From positions 1 through 64,000 of the forward strand of contig JAQGLT010000123.1 of NCBI GenBank assembly GCA_028292745.1: a DNA stretch of 64,000 bases, given 5' to 3'. This DNA is from Polaromonas sp. (GTDB taxonomy: Bacteria > Pseudomonadota > Gammaproteobacteria > Burkholderiales > Burkholderiaceae_C). Positions within the stretch are counted from its first letter, which is position 1; each line of letters opens with the position of its first letter. Below, in pieces: positions 1 to 8,072 of the stretch. The position numbers were made by a program, and so were the translations under genes. The notes under the pieces were generated by a model. It saw nothing but the letters and a program-made list of their open reading frames with translations. It was not told the DNA's origin and ran no database searches.

Positions 1-141
1 GAGGGAAAGCCCGCGTGCCGCCTGGATGCGGCCAACCGCATCGTGAACTGGGTCACCAGCTTTATCGGCGCGGCCAGCCCGCCCATGCCCGCGGAGCAAG
101 AGGGCCAGGCGCCCGAGCAGCCCGAGCCGGTATTGGACTGA
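1..141 (+). CDS. C-terminal end of an unrecognised protein (partial)
   Basis: Frame 1 is open from the window edge to a TGA at 139-141 and gives 46 residues. It begins with a mixed polar and hydrophobic stretch (around NRIVNWVTSFIGAA) and ends in a Pro/Glu/Gln-rich tail. The start lies outside the window. I do not recognise the family. The composition of the tail looks like a disordered C-terminus rather than a non-coding shadow, but this is a weak argument. Confidence 0.4.
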   Translation, partial: EGKPACRLDAANRIVNWVTSFIGAASPPMPAEQEGQAPEQPEPVLD

Positions 142-335
142 CTGAGCGGCCAGGCTGGCCGGCCCGGACAGGGCCGCCTGAATGCCTTGCGCGCTACCAG
201 GCCGGGCGCCGATCCGCCAGCCCCTGTGGGGGTTTTGCCCGGAGGACCTGTTGCGCGCAGGGGTTCAACGACAATGGCGCCATGCCCACCGCTGCGCGGT
301 GACGGCCCTTTTGCCTCAACACAGCTTGCTTTTCC

Positions 336-605
336 ATGCCACTTCCTACTGCTCCCACCCGCCGCCCCAACAATGCCAATACCCGGCAGGCGGACAAAAA
401 AGCCAACAACGACCTGCTGCTCAAAGGCATTTTGTGCATCCTGATCGGCCTGGGCGTCGTCGTCTCGCCCTACTTCATCACCTCGCCCGGCATGCAGGGC
501 ATCGTGGCCAATGCTTCGCTGGTGGGCTGGTTTTCGCTGGTGCTGGGCTGCGCGTTTATGGGGCTGTACCTGAAGCGGCGCATGGCCGCGGCAGTCAAAC
601 CCTAG
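336..605 (+). CDS. small two-helix membrane protein, hypothetical
   Basis: 89 residues. The N-terminal ~28 residues are polar and Asn/Arg/Lys-rich. Two hydrophobic segments follow, at about residues 29-48 and 60-78, joined by a short loop and closed by a basic tail (KRR), so an inner-membrane hairpin is predicted. It precedes the small Cys-motif gene at 615 by only nine bases, so the two may be co-transcribed. No enzymatic motif is visible and the function is unknown. Confidence 0.55.
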   Translation: MPLPTAPTRRPNNANTRQADKKANNDLLLKGILCILIGLGVVVSPYFITSPGMQGIVANASLVGWFSLVLGCAFMGLYLKRRMAAAVKP

Positions 606-614
606 GCGCGGCCC

Positions 615-857
615 TTGCCAGGCACCCTTTCTCCGGTTGCTGCCGGCGCGCGCCTGCCGCCTGCCAGCCGGGAAGAGGCGCGGGCCCTGTTCGAGCCGCT
701 GCAGCAGCGTGCCGTCCAGCAGGGGGTGGCGCTGCGCAGCCCGCCGCCCGAGCCGCTGACCTGCTGCGGGCGCGGCTGCAACGGCTGCGTCTGGGAAGGC
801 TACTACCAGGCGGCGGCGTACTGGTGCGAGGAAGCGCGGCTGACGCTGGCGCCTTGA
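615..857 (+). CDS. oxidoreductase-like domain (Oxidored-like N-terminal) small protein
   Basis: 80 residues. The diagnostic part is a Pro-rich lead followed by CCGRGCNGCVWEGYY, the cysteine motif of the Oxidored-like (PF09791) family. This motif is found alone in small bacterial proteins and at the N-terminus of some larger oxidoreductases. The four cysteines could bind a metal or cluster, but the biochemical role is not established. The start is a TTG at 615. No ATG lies upstream in frame before the stop of the preceding gene, and the motif itself fixes the reading frame. Confidence 0.7.
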   Translation: MPGTLSPVAAGARLPPASREEARALFEPLQQRAVQQGVALRSPPPEPLTCCGRGCNGCVWEGYYQAAAYWCEEARLTLAP

Positions 858-942
858 TGCGCCCGGCCTGCCGCCGGAGTGCCGCGCCTGCCGTTGCGCT
901 CGATTGGTGATTTGAAAATATGACTGCGCGATGAGGCCGACG

Positions 943-1890
943 ATGCGAATTCTGGTGATTGGCGCTGGCGCCATTGGCGGCTATGTGGGCGGCCTGCTGG
1001 CCCGTGCCGGACATGACGTGACCTTCGGCGTGCGCGGCAAAGCCCTTGCCGCCATCGCCCGCGACGGCATCGAGCTGCTGGGGCCGCGCGGCAACTGGCG
1101 CATCCCGCAGGTCAAGGCAATCGATGCGGCGTCTTTCGCCAACGCCCCCCTCGCGCCATTCGATCTGGCGCTGTCGTGCGTGAAGCTGTACGACGCCGAA
1201 ACCGCAGCGCACCAGTGGCGGGCCGCGCTGGCATCGGCAGGCGCGGTGGTCAGCCTGCAAAACGGCATCGACGGCGCCGAGCGCGTGGCCCGGGGCGCGC
1301 CTGGGGCGCGGGTTTTCGGCGGGCTGGCCTACATCGCCGGCCGGCTGGAAGCGCCGGGCGTGGTGCGCTATCTCTCGGACATGTCCTCGATCACCTTCGG
1401 CGGGCCGGGCGCGGCCCGCCACCCCTTGCTGATGGCCTTTGCCGAGTCGCTCAATGCCACCGCCGGCGCGGATGCCCTGCAGGCCTGTCTGGTCGAGGAC
1501 ATCCGCAGCGCGCAATGGGCCAAGTTCACCGTGCTGGCCACCAACGCCGCCCTCACCTGCCTGACGCGCCAGCCCGCCGGCGGGGTCTACCGCGACCCGG
1601 ACCTGCTGGCGCTGGCGCAAGCCTCGGTTGCCGAAGTCATGGCCGTCGGCGCGGCTGAAGGCGCGGTGTTTTCGGCGACGCAGCCACACGACACCCTGGC
1701 CATCCTGCAGGGGTTTCCGCCGGAACTCTACGCGTCCATGCACCACGACTTGGTTGCCGGCCGGCCGCTGGAGCTGGACGGCATCAGCGGCCTGGTGAGC
1801 CGGCTGGGCCGCCGGCACGGCATCGCCACGCCGTTTCACAGCATGGCCTATGCCTGCCTGAAGCCTTACCTGAACGGGAGCAAGGCTTGA
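943..1890 (+). CDS. panE: 2-dehydropantoate 2-reductase
   Basis: Catalyses NADPH-dependent reduction of ketopantoate to pantoate in coenzyme A synthesis (cytosolic). 315 residues from the ATG at 943. This start is preferred over the in-frame ATG at 931 because GAGG at 933-936 then sits 6 nt upstream and the protein begins directly with the Rossmann strand. Visible motifs are GxGxxG at residues 7-12, QNG at 106-108, the catalytic Lys at about 194 with Asn at 201, and a Glu in LELDG at about 277. Length matches the family. Paralogues of PanE act on other 2-oxo acids, and no other pantothenate gene is nearby, so the exact substrate is an inference. Confidence 0.85.
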   Translation: MRILVIGAGAIGGYVGGLLARAGHDVTFGVRGKALAAIARDGIELLGPRGNWRIPQVKAIDAASFANAPLAPFDLALSCVKLYDAETAAHQWRAALASAGAVVSLQNGIDGAERVARGAPGARVFGGLAYIAGRLEAPGVVRYLSDMSSITFGGPGAARHPLLMAFAESLNATAGADALQACLVEDIRSAQWAKFTVLATNAALTCLTRQPAGGVYRDPDLLALAQASVAEVMAVGAAEGAVFSATQPHDTLAILQGFPPELYASMHHDLVAGRPLELDGISGLVSRLGRRHGIATPFHSMAYACLKPYLNGSKA

Positions 1891-1907
1891 ATCCAAAGCA
1901 CCGGCCG

Positions 1908-1975
1908 CTCTATTTTTGATAGCTGCTTGTGCAGACCCCGCTTGCGCAAGCAGGGCTTTTTACTTAAAAATTACC
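1908..1975. repeat. dispersed AATAGCTGCTTGCGC-type intergenic repeat, copy 1
   Basis: Lies between the convergent panE and gshA genes. It has the family pattern: GCTATTTTT-like lead, TAGCTGCTTG, a GC-rich centre, TTGCGCAAGCAG and an A/T-rich tail (TTTTTACTTAAAAA). CTTGCGCAAG is itself a 10-bp palindrome. Confidence 0.75.
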
Positions 1976-2024
1976 CAAAACCAGCCGGCAGCAAGACCGC
2001 CGTGGCTCAACAACCGCCTGGCAA

Positions 2025-3599
2025 TCAGCTGTGCACCGCTTCGCCGACGGCCACCCCGAGGCAATCGGCCGACACATACTGCTGGCGGTATTCCTCGAAC
2101 GGCAGGGTGTCGGCCGCCTCGATCTTCTTTTGCGCTTCCACCGATTCGCGGCTCAGCGCGGTAAAGCCCGCCAATTGCTCATCGGTCAGGGGTAGGCCTT
2201 GCAGCGCGGCCTGGGTTTTCAGCGACTGGGCGCGGGCAAACTTCACAAAGGACTTGTCGAACTCCTGCGTGACGGCCGCCAGCACCCGGGCCGACGGCAG
2301 CGTGGCCGCATCGGCCAGGCCGGCGCTGGCGGCCGTCAGCGCGTCCCGGTACTGGGTGCCGCCATGCGCGGCATCCAGCGCGGCGGCAATCGGCGCGCAT
2401 TGGGCCAGCACCTCACCGCCCCACTCGACCAACGGCACCTCGCTGCCGGCGCGCATCAGCCTAACGCCCGGCGCGCGGCCGCGCGCTGCGGTCTGGTGCT
2501 GGTTGTGGTTGAGCTCGGCAATCTCGGCCGGCGTGTCGGGCGGGCTGTCGCTGAGCAGGCAGTGCAGCAAGAACACGTCGATGAAACGCATCGTCCGCGC
2601 ATTGATGCCGACCGGCTCGAACGGGTCCAGGTCCATCAGGCGGACCTCGATGTACTCGACGCCGCGCTCGCGCAGCGCATGCAGGGGCCGCTCCCCCTGG
2701 CGGATCACCCGCTTGGGCCGGATGGTGCCGTAGAACTCGTTCTCGATCTGCAGCAGCGTGGTGGCCAGCTGGTTGTAGTCGCCGCCGGGGTTGCGGATGC
2801 CCACCTTTTCATAGGCCGGGTACGGCCGGGTCAGCGCGTCCTGCAGCGACGCGGCATAGCCGTCCAGGCTGTTGTAGCTGACGGCCAGCGAGGCCTGCGC
2901 ATCGCTCTGGTAGCCCAGCCGGCCCATGCGCAGCGAGGTGCCGTGCGGCATGTACATGGTGTGGTCGGTCAGGTTTTCCAGCGCATGCTGGCGGCCGGCG
3001 ACAAAGCTGGAGCACACGGCGGGCGAGGCGCCGAACAGGTACAGCAGCAAGAATGCGTGGCGCCGAAAGTTGCGTATCAGCGCGAAATACTGCTCGCTTG
3101 TCACGCCAGGGAGCGACCAGTTGTAGTGAATGCCCGAAATCGTCTGCATGCGCCGGCCGTAGCGGTGCGACAGGCCCATGCGGTACACGCTTTTGGCGCG
3201 GCCCACGTTGGACGAGCCGAAGCGGGCGATCGGAATCGTCTCGTCGGTGGGCAGGCCGCACGGCATGCTGGACACCCAGAGCATTTCGTCCCCGATGTCT
3301 TGCAGCGTGCGGTAAGTGAACTGGTGCAGTTGCGTGAGTTCTTCCAGCGCCGCCTCGGGGCTGGCATGCGCGCCGGTCACCAGCTCCAGCTGCGACTCGC
3401 TGAAGTCGGTGGTGATGCTGGGGTGCGTCAGGGCCGAGCCCAGCGCGGCCGGATGCGGCGTCAGCGCCAGTGCGCCGCTGGGCTGGGCGCGCAGGCTTTC
3501 CTTTTCAATGCCGCGGCGCATGCCCTTGAGTTGCTGGGGCGTGAGCGCTTTCAGGCGGTCTTGCAACATCGCGGCGTCGCGTGTCTGCAATGGGGTCAT
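2025..3599 (-). CDS. gshA: glutamate-cysteine ligase (gamma-glutamylcysteine synthetase, E. coli type)
   Basis: First step of glutathione synthesis: ATP-dependent coupling of L-glutamate to L-cysteine, cytosolic. 524 residues, the usual size of the gammaproteobacterial-type (class I) enzyme. Family-typical blocks are GIEKESLR near residue 30, TDFSESQLELVTG near 70, a long central region with the SGIHYN and NPGGDYNQL motifs, and EVRLMDLDPF, all in the expected order. The ATG at 3599 is followed by a second in-frame ATG (MLQDRL) ten codons on, which could be the true start. It is convergent with panE and separated from the esterase gene by a gap that holds a dispersed repeat. gshB is not in the window. 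Confidence 0.93.
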   Translation of the reverse strand: MTPLQTRDAAMLQDRLKALTPQQLKGMRRGIEKESLRAQPSGALALTPHPAALGSALTHPSITTDFSESQLELVTGAHASPEAALEELTQLHQFTYRTLQDIGDEMLWVSSMPCGLPTDETIPIARFGSSNVGRAKSVYRMGLSHRYGRRMQTISGIHYNWSLPGVTSEQYFALIRNFRRHAFLLLYLFGASPAVCSSFVAGRQHALENLTDHTMYMPHGTSLRMGRLGYQSDAQASLAVSYNSLDGYAASLQDALTRPYPAYEKVGIRNPGGDYNQLATTLLQIENEFYGTIRPKRVIRQGERPLHALRERGVEYIEVRLMDLDPFEPVGINARTMRFIDVFLLHCLLSDSPPDTPAEIAELNHNQHQTAARGRAPGVRLMRAGSEVPLVEWGGEVLAQCAPIAAALDAAHGGTQYRDALTAASAGLADAATLPSARVLAAVTQEFDKSFVKFARAQSLKTQAALQGLPLTDEQLAGFTALSRESVEAQKKIEAADTLPFEEYRQQYVSADCLGVAVGEAVHS

Positions 3600-3932
3600 A
3601 CAGTGTTCCCTTGTATTCTTGTAATGGCGTGGAAGTTATCACAGGCGAATGCTCCGCGCTGTGGCGGGCCATTTGCAGGCACCGCCGCCGCGAATCCAGA
3701 AAACCCGCGCCGCTGAGGGTTGAATCGCGCCAGGCCGGAGCAAAAACCGCCGCTGCGCGCAGGCACGGCGCGGCAAACGCCCGGTCTGCCGACGGTGGCG
3801 TCGCGATTCCCGTGCCCGCCAGCCAGGGCCAAGGCGGCAGGCCTTGCGTCGCCAGCTTAAATGCTACTCTTTTAATAGCTTCCTAGGCAAGCAGCTGCTG
3901 CGCAAAACCTTTTTTTTAGTTAAGAATCCGGC
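3600..3932. other. intergenic region upstream of gshA
   Basis: 333 bp with no convincing gene. The right end holds repeat copy 2. The rest should contain the gshA promoter. Short open frames here lack family features and cover the repeat. Confidence 0.5.
3861..3927. repeat. dispersed AATAGCTGCTTGCGC-type intergenic repeat, copy 2
   Basis: Immediately past the 3' end of the esterase gene. It shows ATGCTAC, TTTTAATAGCTTCC, GGCAAGCAGCTGCTGCGCAAAA and then a T-rich tail. The T-rich part could help end transcription from the left, but no strong stem-loop terminator is evident. Confidence 0.7.
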
Positions 3933-4595
3933 TCACGCCAGCACGCGCAGCAGCCACTGCTCCAGGTCGGCCACCTCTTCCGGGCAGACCGAATGCTCCA
4001 TCGGGTACGCATGCCATTCGACCGGGTAGCCCAGCGCCGTCAGCGCGTCCCGGCTGGCGACGGCGCGCGGCAGCGCCACCACGCCGTCGCGGGTGCCGTG
4101 GGCCAGGAAGATCGGCACGTCCTTGTTGGCCGGACTGCCTTCGGCCGCCGTTTTGGCCGCCAGCGGCAGGTAGCCCGACAGGCCGGCGATTCCGGCCAGC
4201 CGCTCGCCATGGCGCAGGCCGGCCATGAGCGCCATCGCGCAGCCCTGCGAGAAACCGGCCACCACAATGCGGTGGGCAGCCATGCCGCGTGATTTTTCAT
4301 TGGCCAGGATCGCCTCCATGGCCGCCTGCGACTGGCGCATGCCAGCCTCGTCCTGCTGGCTGGTCAGGTCGGCGCCCAGGATGTCGTACCAGGCCGGCAT
4401 GGTGTAGCCGCCGTTGATCGTCACCGGCATGTGCGGCGCGCTGGGAAACAAAAAGCGCACCGGCCCGATGCCCGACAGGTCAAGCTGCTCGGCAATCGGC
4501 ACGAAATCGCGCCCGTCGGCGCCCAGGCCATGCATGATGAGAATGGTGGCGACCGGGTCTTCGCCGGTCTGGGCTTCGATGATTTGCAGGGACAT
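3933..4595 (-). CDS. phospholipase/carboxylesterase family serine esterase
   Basis: 220-residue cytosolic alpha/beta hydrolase of the carboxylesterase (EstB/Abhydrolase_2) family, which hydrolyses short-chain carboxylic esters. The catalytic triad is readable: Ser116 in GFSQG, Asp170 in HGTRDG and His201 in MEHSV. The oxyanion segment MHGLGADGRDF (residues 21-31) is typical. Length and motif spacing match the family. There is no signal peptide. It is flanked by gshA and a TspO-like gene on the same strand, with gaps of over 140 bp, so it is probably its own unit. Confidence 0.9.
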   Translation of the reverse strand: MSLQIIEAQTGEDPVATILIMHGLGADGRDFVPIAEQLDLSGIGPVRFLFPSAPHMPVTINGGYTMPAWYDILGADLTSQQDEAGMRQSQAAMEAILANEKSRGMAAHRIVVAGFSQGCAMALMAGLRHGERLAGIAGLSGYLPLAAKTAAEGSPANKDVPIFLAHGTRDGVVALPRAVASRDALTALGYPVEWHAYPMEHSVCPEEVADLEQWLLRVLA

Positions 4596-4720
4596 GGGTG
4601 GCCAATTAAAAGAAAAAGAAAGGTCTGGATGGGGCGTTCAACACACCGCCCAAGTCATCCGAACCCAGAAAAAAGCAAATTCTAGTGCGCGCCAGCTTGG
4701 CAACACCGATTTCCTGGCCA

Positions 4721-4752
4721 GCGGTTCAGCGGTTCAGCGGTTCAGCGGTTCA
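4721..4752. repeat. four tandem copies of an 8-bp unit (GCGGTTCA)
   Basis: Perfect octamer array 4721-4752. On the minus strand it reads TGAACCGC x4 and contains the last codons and the TGA stop (4742-4744) of the TspO-like gene. Eight is not a multiple of three, so copy-number change would alter the reading frame past the stop. Because the stop is in the first-read copies, gain or loss of one unit would still leave a nearby stop. Confidence 0.9.
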
Positions 4753-5146
4753 GCCAGGTAATGCTGAGCTGCAGCACCGTGGCGAAGGCGACCCAGAGCA
4801 GATAGGGAATATTGACCAGCGCCACCCAGCGCGCGCGCCGCCACACGGCGGCCAGCGCCCAGACCAGGGTGCCCAAAACCAGCAAGATGTCGATGCTGGC
4901 TAGCCAGTTGTTCCTCAGCCCGAACTGCAGCGGCGTGTAGGCCAGGTTGAACAGCAGGTTCAGCAAAAAAGGCAGCAGCACGGCAAACGGCCAGCGGCGG
5001 CGCAGGTACTGAACCAGCACGAAACCGAAGCTGACGGCAATGACGAGGTAAAGCGCCGTCCAGACCGGCCGGAACACCCAGGCCGGCGGCGCAAAAAAAG
5101 GCTTGGCGAGTTGCCCATACCATGCGGTGCTGCTGGCGCTGTCCAT
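4742..5146 (-). CDS. TspO/MBR family protein, short form lacking the first helix
   Basis: 134 residues from the ATG at 5146. TspO/translocator proteins are tryptophan-rich inner-membrane proteins linked to tetrapyrrole or stress signalling. The WYGQLAKPFFAPPAWVF and PVWT blocks, the central NLLFNLAYTPLQFGL helix and the final PYLLWVAFATVLQL helix match helices 2-5 of the family. Helix 1, which normally precedes the WY motif, is absent. The frame upstream stays open to 5344 but encodes an Arg/Gly-rich, non-hydrophobic stretch, so extending the start does not restore the helix. Four-helix forms are known in annotation but are less studied. Confidence 0.75.
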   Translation of the reverse strand: MDSASSTAWYGQLAKPFFAPPAWVFRPVWTALYLVIAVSFGFVLVQYLRRRWPFAVLLPFLLNLLFNLAYTPLQFGLRNNWLASIDILLVLGTLVWALAAVWRRARWVALVNIPYLLWVAFATVLQLSITWLNR

Positions 5147-5346
5147 GAGAAATCCTGGCCGGGTTGAAAACCCTTGATTCTTAACGCCGGCCGCGCCGCC
5201 GCGCAGGCCCCGGCGTCCCGGATCGGGGTAGGACGCGCGCGCAAGCCACGGCCTGCATCCGCCGGCGCGCCGGCTGCGTCTACCTGCCAGGCCGGTTTGA
5301 AGCATGATGGCGACAGCGCCCCTTTCAGCCCTCGACGAAAGCACCC

Positions 5347-5817
5347 ATGAAAAACGGCACCCCCGCCCCCGCTTCGCGGCTTTTTCTCAACGCGCTGGCC
5401 CGCCTGCTCACGGCAGCCGTCGCGGCCTGCCTGCTGCAGTTCCCGGCGCAGGCATCGCCGCTTAGCTCCGGCGACGAACAAGGCGTGCGCGCCGTCGTCG
5501 AAGGCCAGCTGGTCGCGCTGGCCAATGACGACGCCAGCAAGGCGTTTTCATTCGCGGCGCCCAACGTCCGCCAGGCCGTGGGCACGGCCCCGCGGTTCAT
5601 GGCGATGGTTCGCGCCAGCTACCCGGCCCTCTATCGCCCGGCCTCAAGCGCCTTCCTCAAGCCCGACGGCCATGACGACCAGGCGATCCAGCGCGTCCAG
5701 ATCGTCGGTGCCGACGGCAGCACCTGGCTGGCCATCTACAGCCTGCAGCGCCAGAAGAACAAGGCTTGGCGCATCACCGGCTGCAAGGTGGTCGCCAGCA
5801 AGGACCGCATGGCCTGA
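5347..5817 (+). CDS. exported DUF4864 protein
   Basis: 156 residues. A clear Sec signal peptide occupies residues 1-36 (basic start, hydrophobic core LLTAAVAACLLQF, cleavage after AQA), so the mature protein is periplasmic. The mature part (GVRAVVEGQLVALANDDASKAFSFAAPNVR, then ASYPALYRP and WRITGCKVV) has the arrangement of the DUF4864 family, which resembles the NTF2/SnoaL-like fold. Biochemical function is unknown. It is divergent from the TspO-like gene and is followed by a repeat-rich gap. Confidence 0.75.
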   Translation: MKNGTPAPASRLFLNALARLLTAAVAACLLQFPAQASPLSSGDEQGVRAVVEGQLVALANDDASKAFSFAAPNVRQAVGTAPRFMAMVRASYPALYRPASSAFLKPDGHDDQAIQRVQIVGADGSTWLAIYSLQRQKNKAWRITGCKVVASKDRMA

Positions 5818-5824
5818 AGGTTTT

Positions 5825-5890
5825 TGCTATTGTTTCAGTAGCTGCCTGCGCACGCAGCCATTGCGCAAAAGCACTTTTTCATCCAAATCC
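5825..5890. repeat. dispersed AATAGCTGCTTGCGC-type intergenic repeat, copy 3
   Basis: Directly after the DUF4864 stop. Reads TGCTATTGTTTCAGTAGCTG, then CCTGCGCACGCAG and TTGCGCAAAAGCAC. Confidence 0.7.
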
Positions 5891-5919
5891 AACTCTACCC
5901 AGGAGTTCAAACCGAATAC

Positions 5920-5975
5920 GCTATGAGTTTGATAGCTGCTTGCGCTTATTCCACCTGCGCCAACAGCACTTTTGA
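5920..5975. repeat. dispersed AATAGCTGCTTGCGC-type intergenic repeat, copy 4
   Basis: Second copy within 100 bp, same orientation: GCTATGAGTTTGATAGCTG then CTTGCGCTTATTCC, CTGCGCCAACAGCAC and a T-rich end. Confidence 0.65.
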
Positions 5976-5989
5976 CCCTGATTCCGCCC

Positions 5990-6033
5990 CAAACCCAAAC
6001 CCGAATCCGAATCCAAATCCGAATCCGAATCCA
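5990..6033. repeat. hexanucleotide microsatellite (AACCCR/AATCCR)
   Basis: About seven imperfect tandem hexamers: AACCCA, AACCCG, AATCCG, AATCCA, AATCCG, AATCCG, AATCCA. The unit differs at two positions, so it is a decayed array. It is not in a recognisable gene. Confidence 0.85.
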
Positions 6034-6061
6034 CCCCGTCCTGGCCGGGCCAGCGCAGGTT

Positions 6062-6176
6062 GCCCGCAGCGCAGCGAAGGGACCCGGACAGTCGGGTCGC
6101 CTTTCTTTTCCTTAGGTTTCTTTGGCGAAGCAAAGAAAAGTAAGTCGCCCGCCGGGGCGAGACCCGGCCAGCAGGC
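6062..6176. repeat. palindromic intergenic element (TTTCTTTG-GCGAAG-CAAAGAAA core)
   Basis: Nested inverted repeats: GACCCG/CGGGTC at the left, a central TTTCTTTG (6117-6124) and CAAAGAAA (6131-6138) pair around GCGAAG, and GCCGGG/CCCGGC at the right. It is distinct from the AATAGCTG family. From memory, similar elements recur in Comamonadaceae genomes; only one copy is present here. Confidence 0.6.
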
Positions 6177-6286
6177 CCTAGCAGCACCCAGCCAGCCAAT
6201 CAACCTATCAACCAAACCACCCAGAGCGACTCACACACGGCGGCAGGGCGCCTCCGTCACGCCAGGCAGTTTCCAGGCGAAACCGA

Positions 6287-7885
6287 TCAAGTCCCCTTCC
6301 CAGGCAACCCCAGCCGCTTCGCCAGACGGACCAGGTTGGCCCGGTGCAAACCCAGCTCCCGCGCCGCAGACGCCCAGTTGCCATGGTGCCGCGCCAGGCT
6401 CGCCGCAATCCGCTGGCGCTGGTGCGCATCGGTCGAGGCGCGCAGGTCGGGCCCGGCCTCTGTGTCCTCGGCATCTGAGCCGAGCACCAACGCCCCACCG
6501 CCCGCACCCTCCCCCCCCGCCTCCACCAGCACGGGCCGCGGCGCCAGATCAAAATGCGCAGCCGTCAGGCTGACGATGCGCGGCCGTGGCTTCAGCCCGG
6601 CCAGGGCCTTCAGCGCGCTGCGGCCCACCAGGTGCTCCAGTTCGCGCACATTGCCCGGCCAGTCGTGCGCCAGCAGCGCGGCGCGGGCGCTGCCGTCCAG
6701 CCGCAACCCGCCCAGCCCCAGGCGCGAACGGTTCTGCTCCAGGAAACTGCCCGCCAGCAGCAGCACGTCCTGCCCCCGCTCGCGCAGCGGCGGCACCACC
6801 AGCGGATAGACGCTGAGGCGGTGGTAGAAGTCGGCGCGAAAGCGCCCGGCGCGCACTTCCTGGGCCAGATCGCGGTTGGTGGCGGCGATCACGCGCACGT
6901 CCACCTGGTGCTCGCGGTCCGAGCCCAGGCGCTGCAGCTGCCCGCCCTGCAGCACGCGCAGCAGCTTGGCCTGCACCGCCAGCGGCAACTCGCCCACCTC
7001 GTCCAGAAACAGCGTGCCCGCGTCGGCCAGCTCGAACTTGCCGCGCCGGTCGGCCACCGCGCCTGAAAACGCGCCGCGCACATGGCCGAACAGCTCGCTT
7101 TCGACCAGCGTTTCGGGCAGCGCGGCGCAATTGATGCTGATGAGCGGGCGCGATGCGCGGGGCGACGCGGCATGCAGCGCCTGCGCCACCAGCTCTTTGC
7201 CGACGCCGGTTTCCCCGGTCAGCAGCACCGTCAGCTCGCTGTTGCCGACGCTGGCGATTTCCTCCATCAGCCGGCGGTGCGCCGCACTCTGCCCGATCAG
7301 GGTGGGCGGCGCGTTTTTTTCGGCGGCCAGCGCGCGGTAGGTGTCGGCGCGCTGCTGCGCATCAAGGGCCCGCCGGGACAGGCCGTCGATGCGCTGCACC
7401 ACGCTGACCGTGGCGGCCGCGAGGCTGGCAAACGCCTGCAGGTCGTTCAGGTCGACCGCCGAGAGCCGCTCGCGGCCGAGCGAATCGAGCGTCAGCAGGC
7501 CCCAGGTCTGCTCGTCCACCCGCACCGGGCAGCCCATGCAGTCATGCACCTCCAGCTGGCCCTCGACGCCTTCGACCAGGCCGTCGTACGGATCGGGCAA
7601 GGGGCTGCCTGCCGGGATGCGCGCGGGGCCGCCGGCCTGCAGCAGCAGCCCGAAGCGCGGATGCTCGTCGATACGAAAGCGCCGCCCCAGCGTGTCGCGG
7701 CTCAGGCCATTGACGGCCAGCGGCACCAGCCAGTCGCCTTCGAGCCGCAGCAGCGCGACCGCATCGCAGGGCAGCAAGGTCTGCATGGCGTCGAGCAGGC
7801 GGCGGTAACGCACGCCGTCGGGCACCTCGCGCGCGAGATCGTCCACCAGCGGCACCAGGGCCTGCAACATCGATTTGGCAATCAA
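6287..7885 (-). CDS. norR: nitric oxide-responsive sigma-54 activator NorR
   Basis: 532-residue bacterial enhancer-binding protein that activates NO-detoxification genes with RNA polymerase-sigma54. The N-terminal GAF domain (about 25-165) retains residues expected around the non-haem iron site (DPYDG near 98, His114 and Cys116 in EVHDCMGC). The AAA+ domain (about 195-430) has Walker A GETGVGKE at 224-231, the sigma54-contacting GAFSGA loop at 271-276 and DEVGE near 295. A Fis-type helix-turn-helix ends the protein. The TTG start at 7885 has AAGGAG five bases upstream; an ATG lies five codons inside. It is divergent from hmp, the expected target. Confidence 0.93.
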   Translation of the reverse strand: MIAKSMLQALVPLVDDLAREVPDGVRYRRLLDAMQTLLPCDAVALLRLEGDWLVPLAVNGLSRDTLGRRFRIDEHPRFGLLLQAGGPARIPAGSPLPDPYDGLVEGVEGQLEVHDCMGCPVRVDEQTWGLLTLDSLGRERLSAVDLNDLQAFASLAAATVSVVQRIDGLSRRALDAQQRADTYRALAAEKNAPPTLIGQSAAHRRLMEEIASVGNSELTVLLTGETGVGKELVAQALHAASPRASRPLISINCAALPETLVESELFGHVRGAFSGAVADRRGKFELADAGTLFLDEVGELPLAVQAKLLRVLQGGQLQRLGSDREHQVDVRVIAATNRDLAQEVRAGRFRADFYHRLSVYPLVVPPLRERGQDVLLLAGSFLEQNRSRLGLGGLRLDGSARAALLAHDWPGNVRELEHLVGRSALKALAGLKPRPRIVSLTAAHFDLAPRPVLVEAGGEGAGGGALVLGSDAEDTEAGPDLRASTDAHQRQRIAASLARHHGNWASAARELGLHRANLVRLAKRLGLPGKGT

Positions 7886-7886
7886 A

Positions 7887-7938
7887 TTGACTCCTTCATA
7901 AATCTTTTTGACTACTTTATTACAGCATCAAAATGACT
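7887..7938. promoter_or_regulatory. three spaced TTGACT/ATGACT direct repeats, candidate NorR enhancer
   Basis: TTGACT at 7887-7892 and 7908-7913, and ATGACT at 7933-7938, starts 21 and 25 bp apart, about 50-100 bp upstream of the sigma-54 promoter of hmp. Three upstream sites is the arrangement known for NorR in E. coli, but the published GT-N7-AC core is not evident here, so the assignment is a guess based on position and repetition. Confidence 0.35.
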
Positions 7939-7989
7939 CGTTTAATGAAAATTCGCGTGCAAGTGCCTGATTCATATCAAGGTCCGGGC

Positions 7990-8005
7990 TGGCACGGTAA
8001 TTGAG
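7990..8005 (+). promoter_or_regulatory. sigma-54 promoter of hmp
   Basis: TGGCACG-N4-TTGAG at 7990-8005 against the consensus TGGCACG-N4-TTGCW. The GG is at 7991-7992, with the normal 10-bp spacing to the -12 dinucleotide, which is GA instead of GC. Transcription should start near 8016, leaving a ~57-nt leader. The divergent norR gene makes NO-dependent control very likely. Confidence 0.8.
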
Positions 8006-8072
8006 TAAGAAAGACAGGCAGCCTTTTCGGCCTCGCACGGCGCGAGGCGACGCTGCCATCAATGGAGAAATC

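Larger units (their letters stand above)
5818..6286. other. repeat-rich intergenic region between DUF4864 gene and norR
   Basis: 469 bp with no convincing gene. It is built from two copies of the dispersed repeat, a hexanucleotide microsatellite and a separate palindromic element (each listed). Open frames crossing it translate to low-complexity peptides (Asn-Pro repeats on one strand, Gly-Phe on the other). Confidence 0.75.

Noticed and set aside
595-1896. 433-residue minus-strand frame opposite panE
   Set aside because: Its translation is Arg/Gln/His-rich with no motif, and it lies opposite a clear panE gene; a typical high-GC antisense frame.
2199-3716. 505-residue plus-strand frame opposite gshA
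   Set aside because: Composition is Gln/His/Arg/Gly-rich, typical of a shadow of the gshA codons; no family features.
5990-6033. CRISPR-like repeat array
   Set aside because: Unit is six bases with no spacers; it is a microsatellite.
5923-6573. 216-residue frame over the microsatellite and norR 3' end
   Set aside because: The peptide is low-complexity (Asn-Pro repeat), crosses two repeats and overlaps the norR end.
8001-8072. N-terminal extension of hmp
   Set aside because: It would start inside the -12 element of the sigma-54 promoter and lacks globin features; Tyr29/His85 numbering supports 8073.
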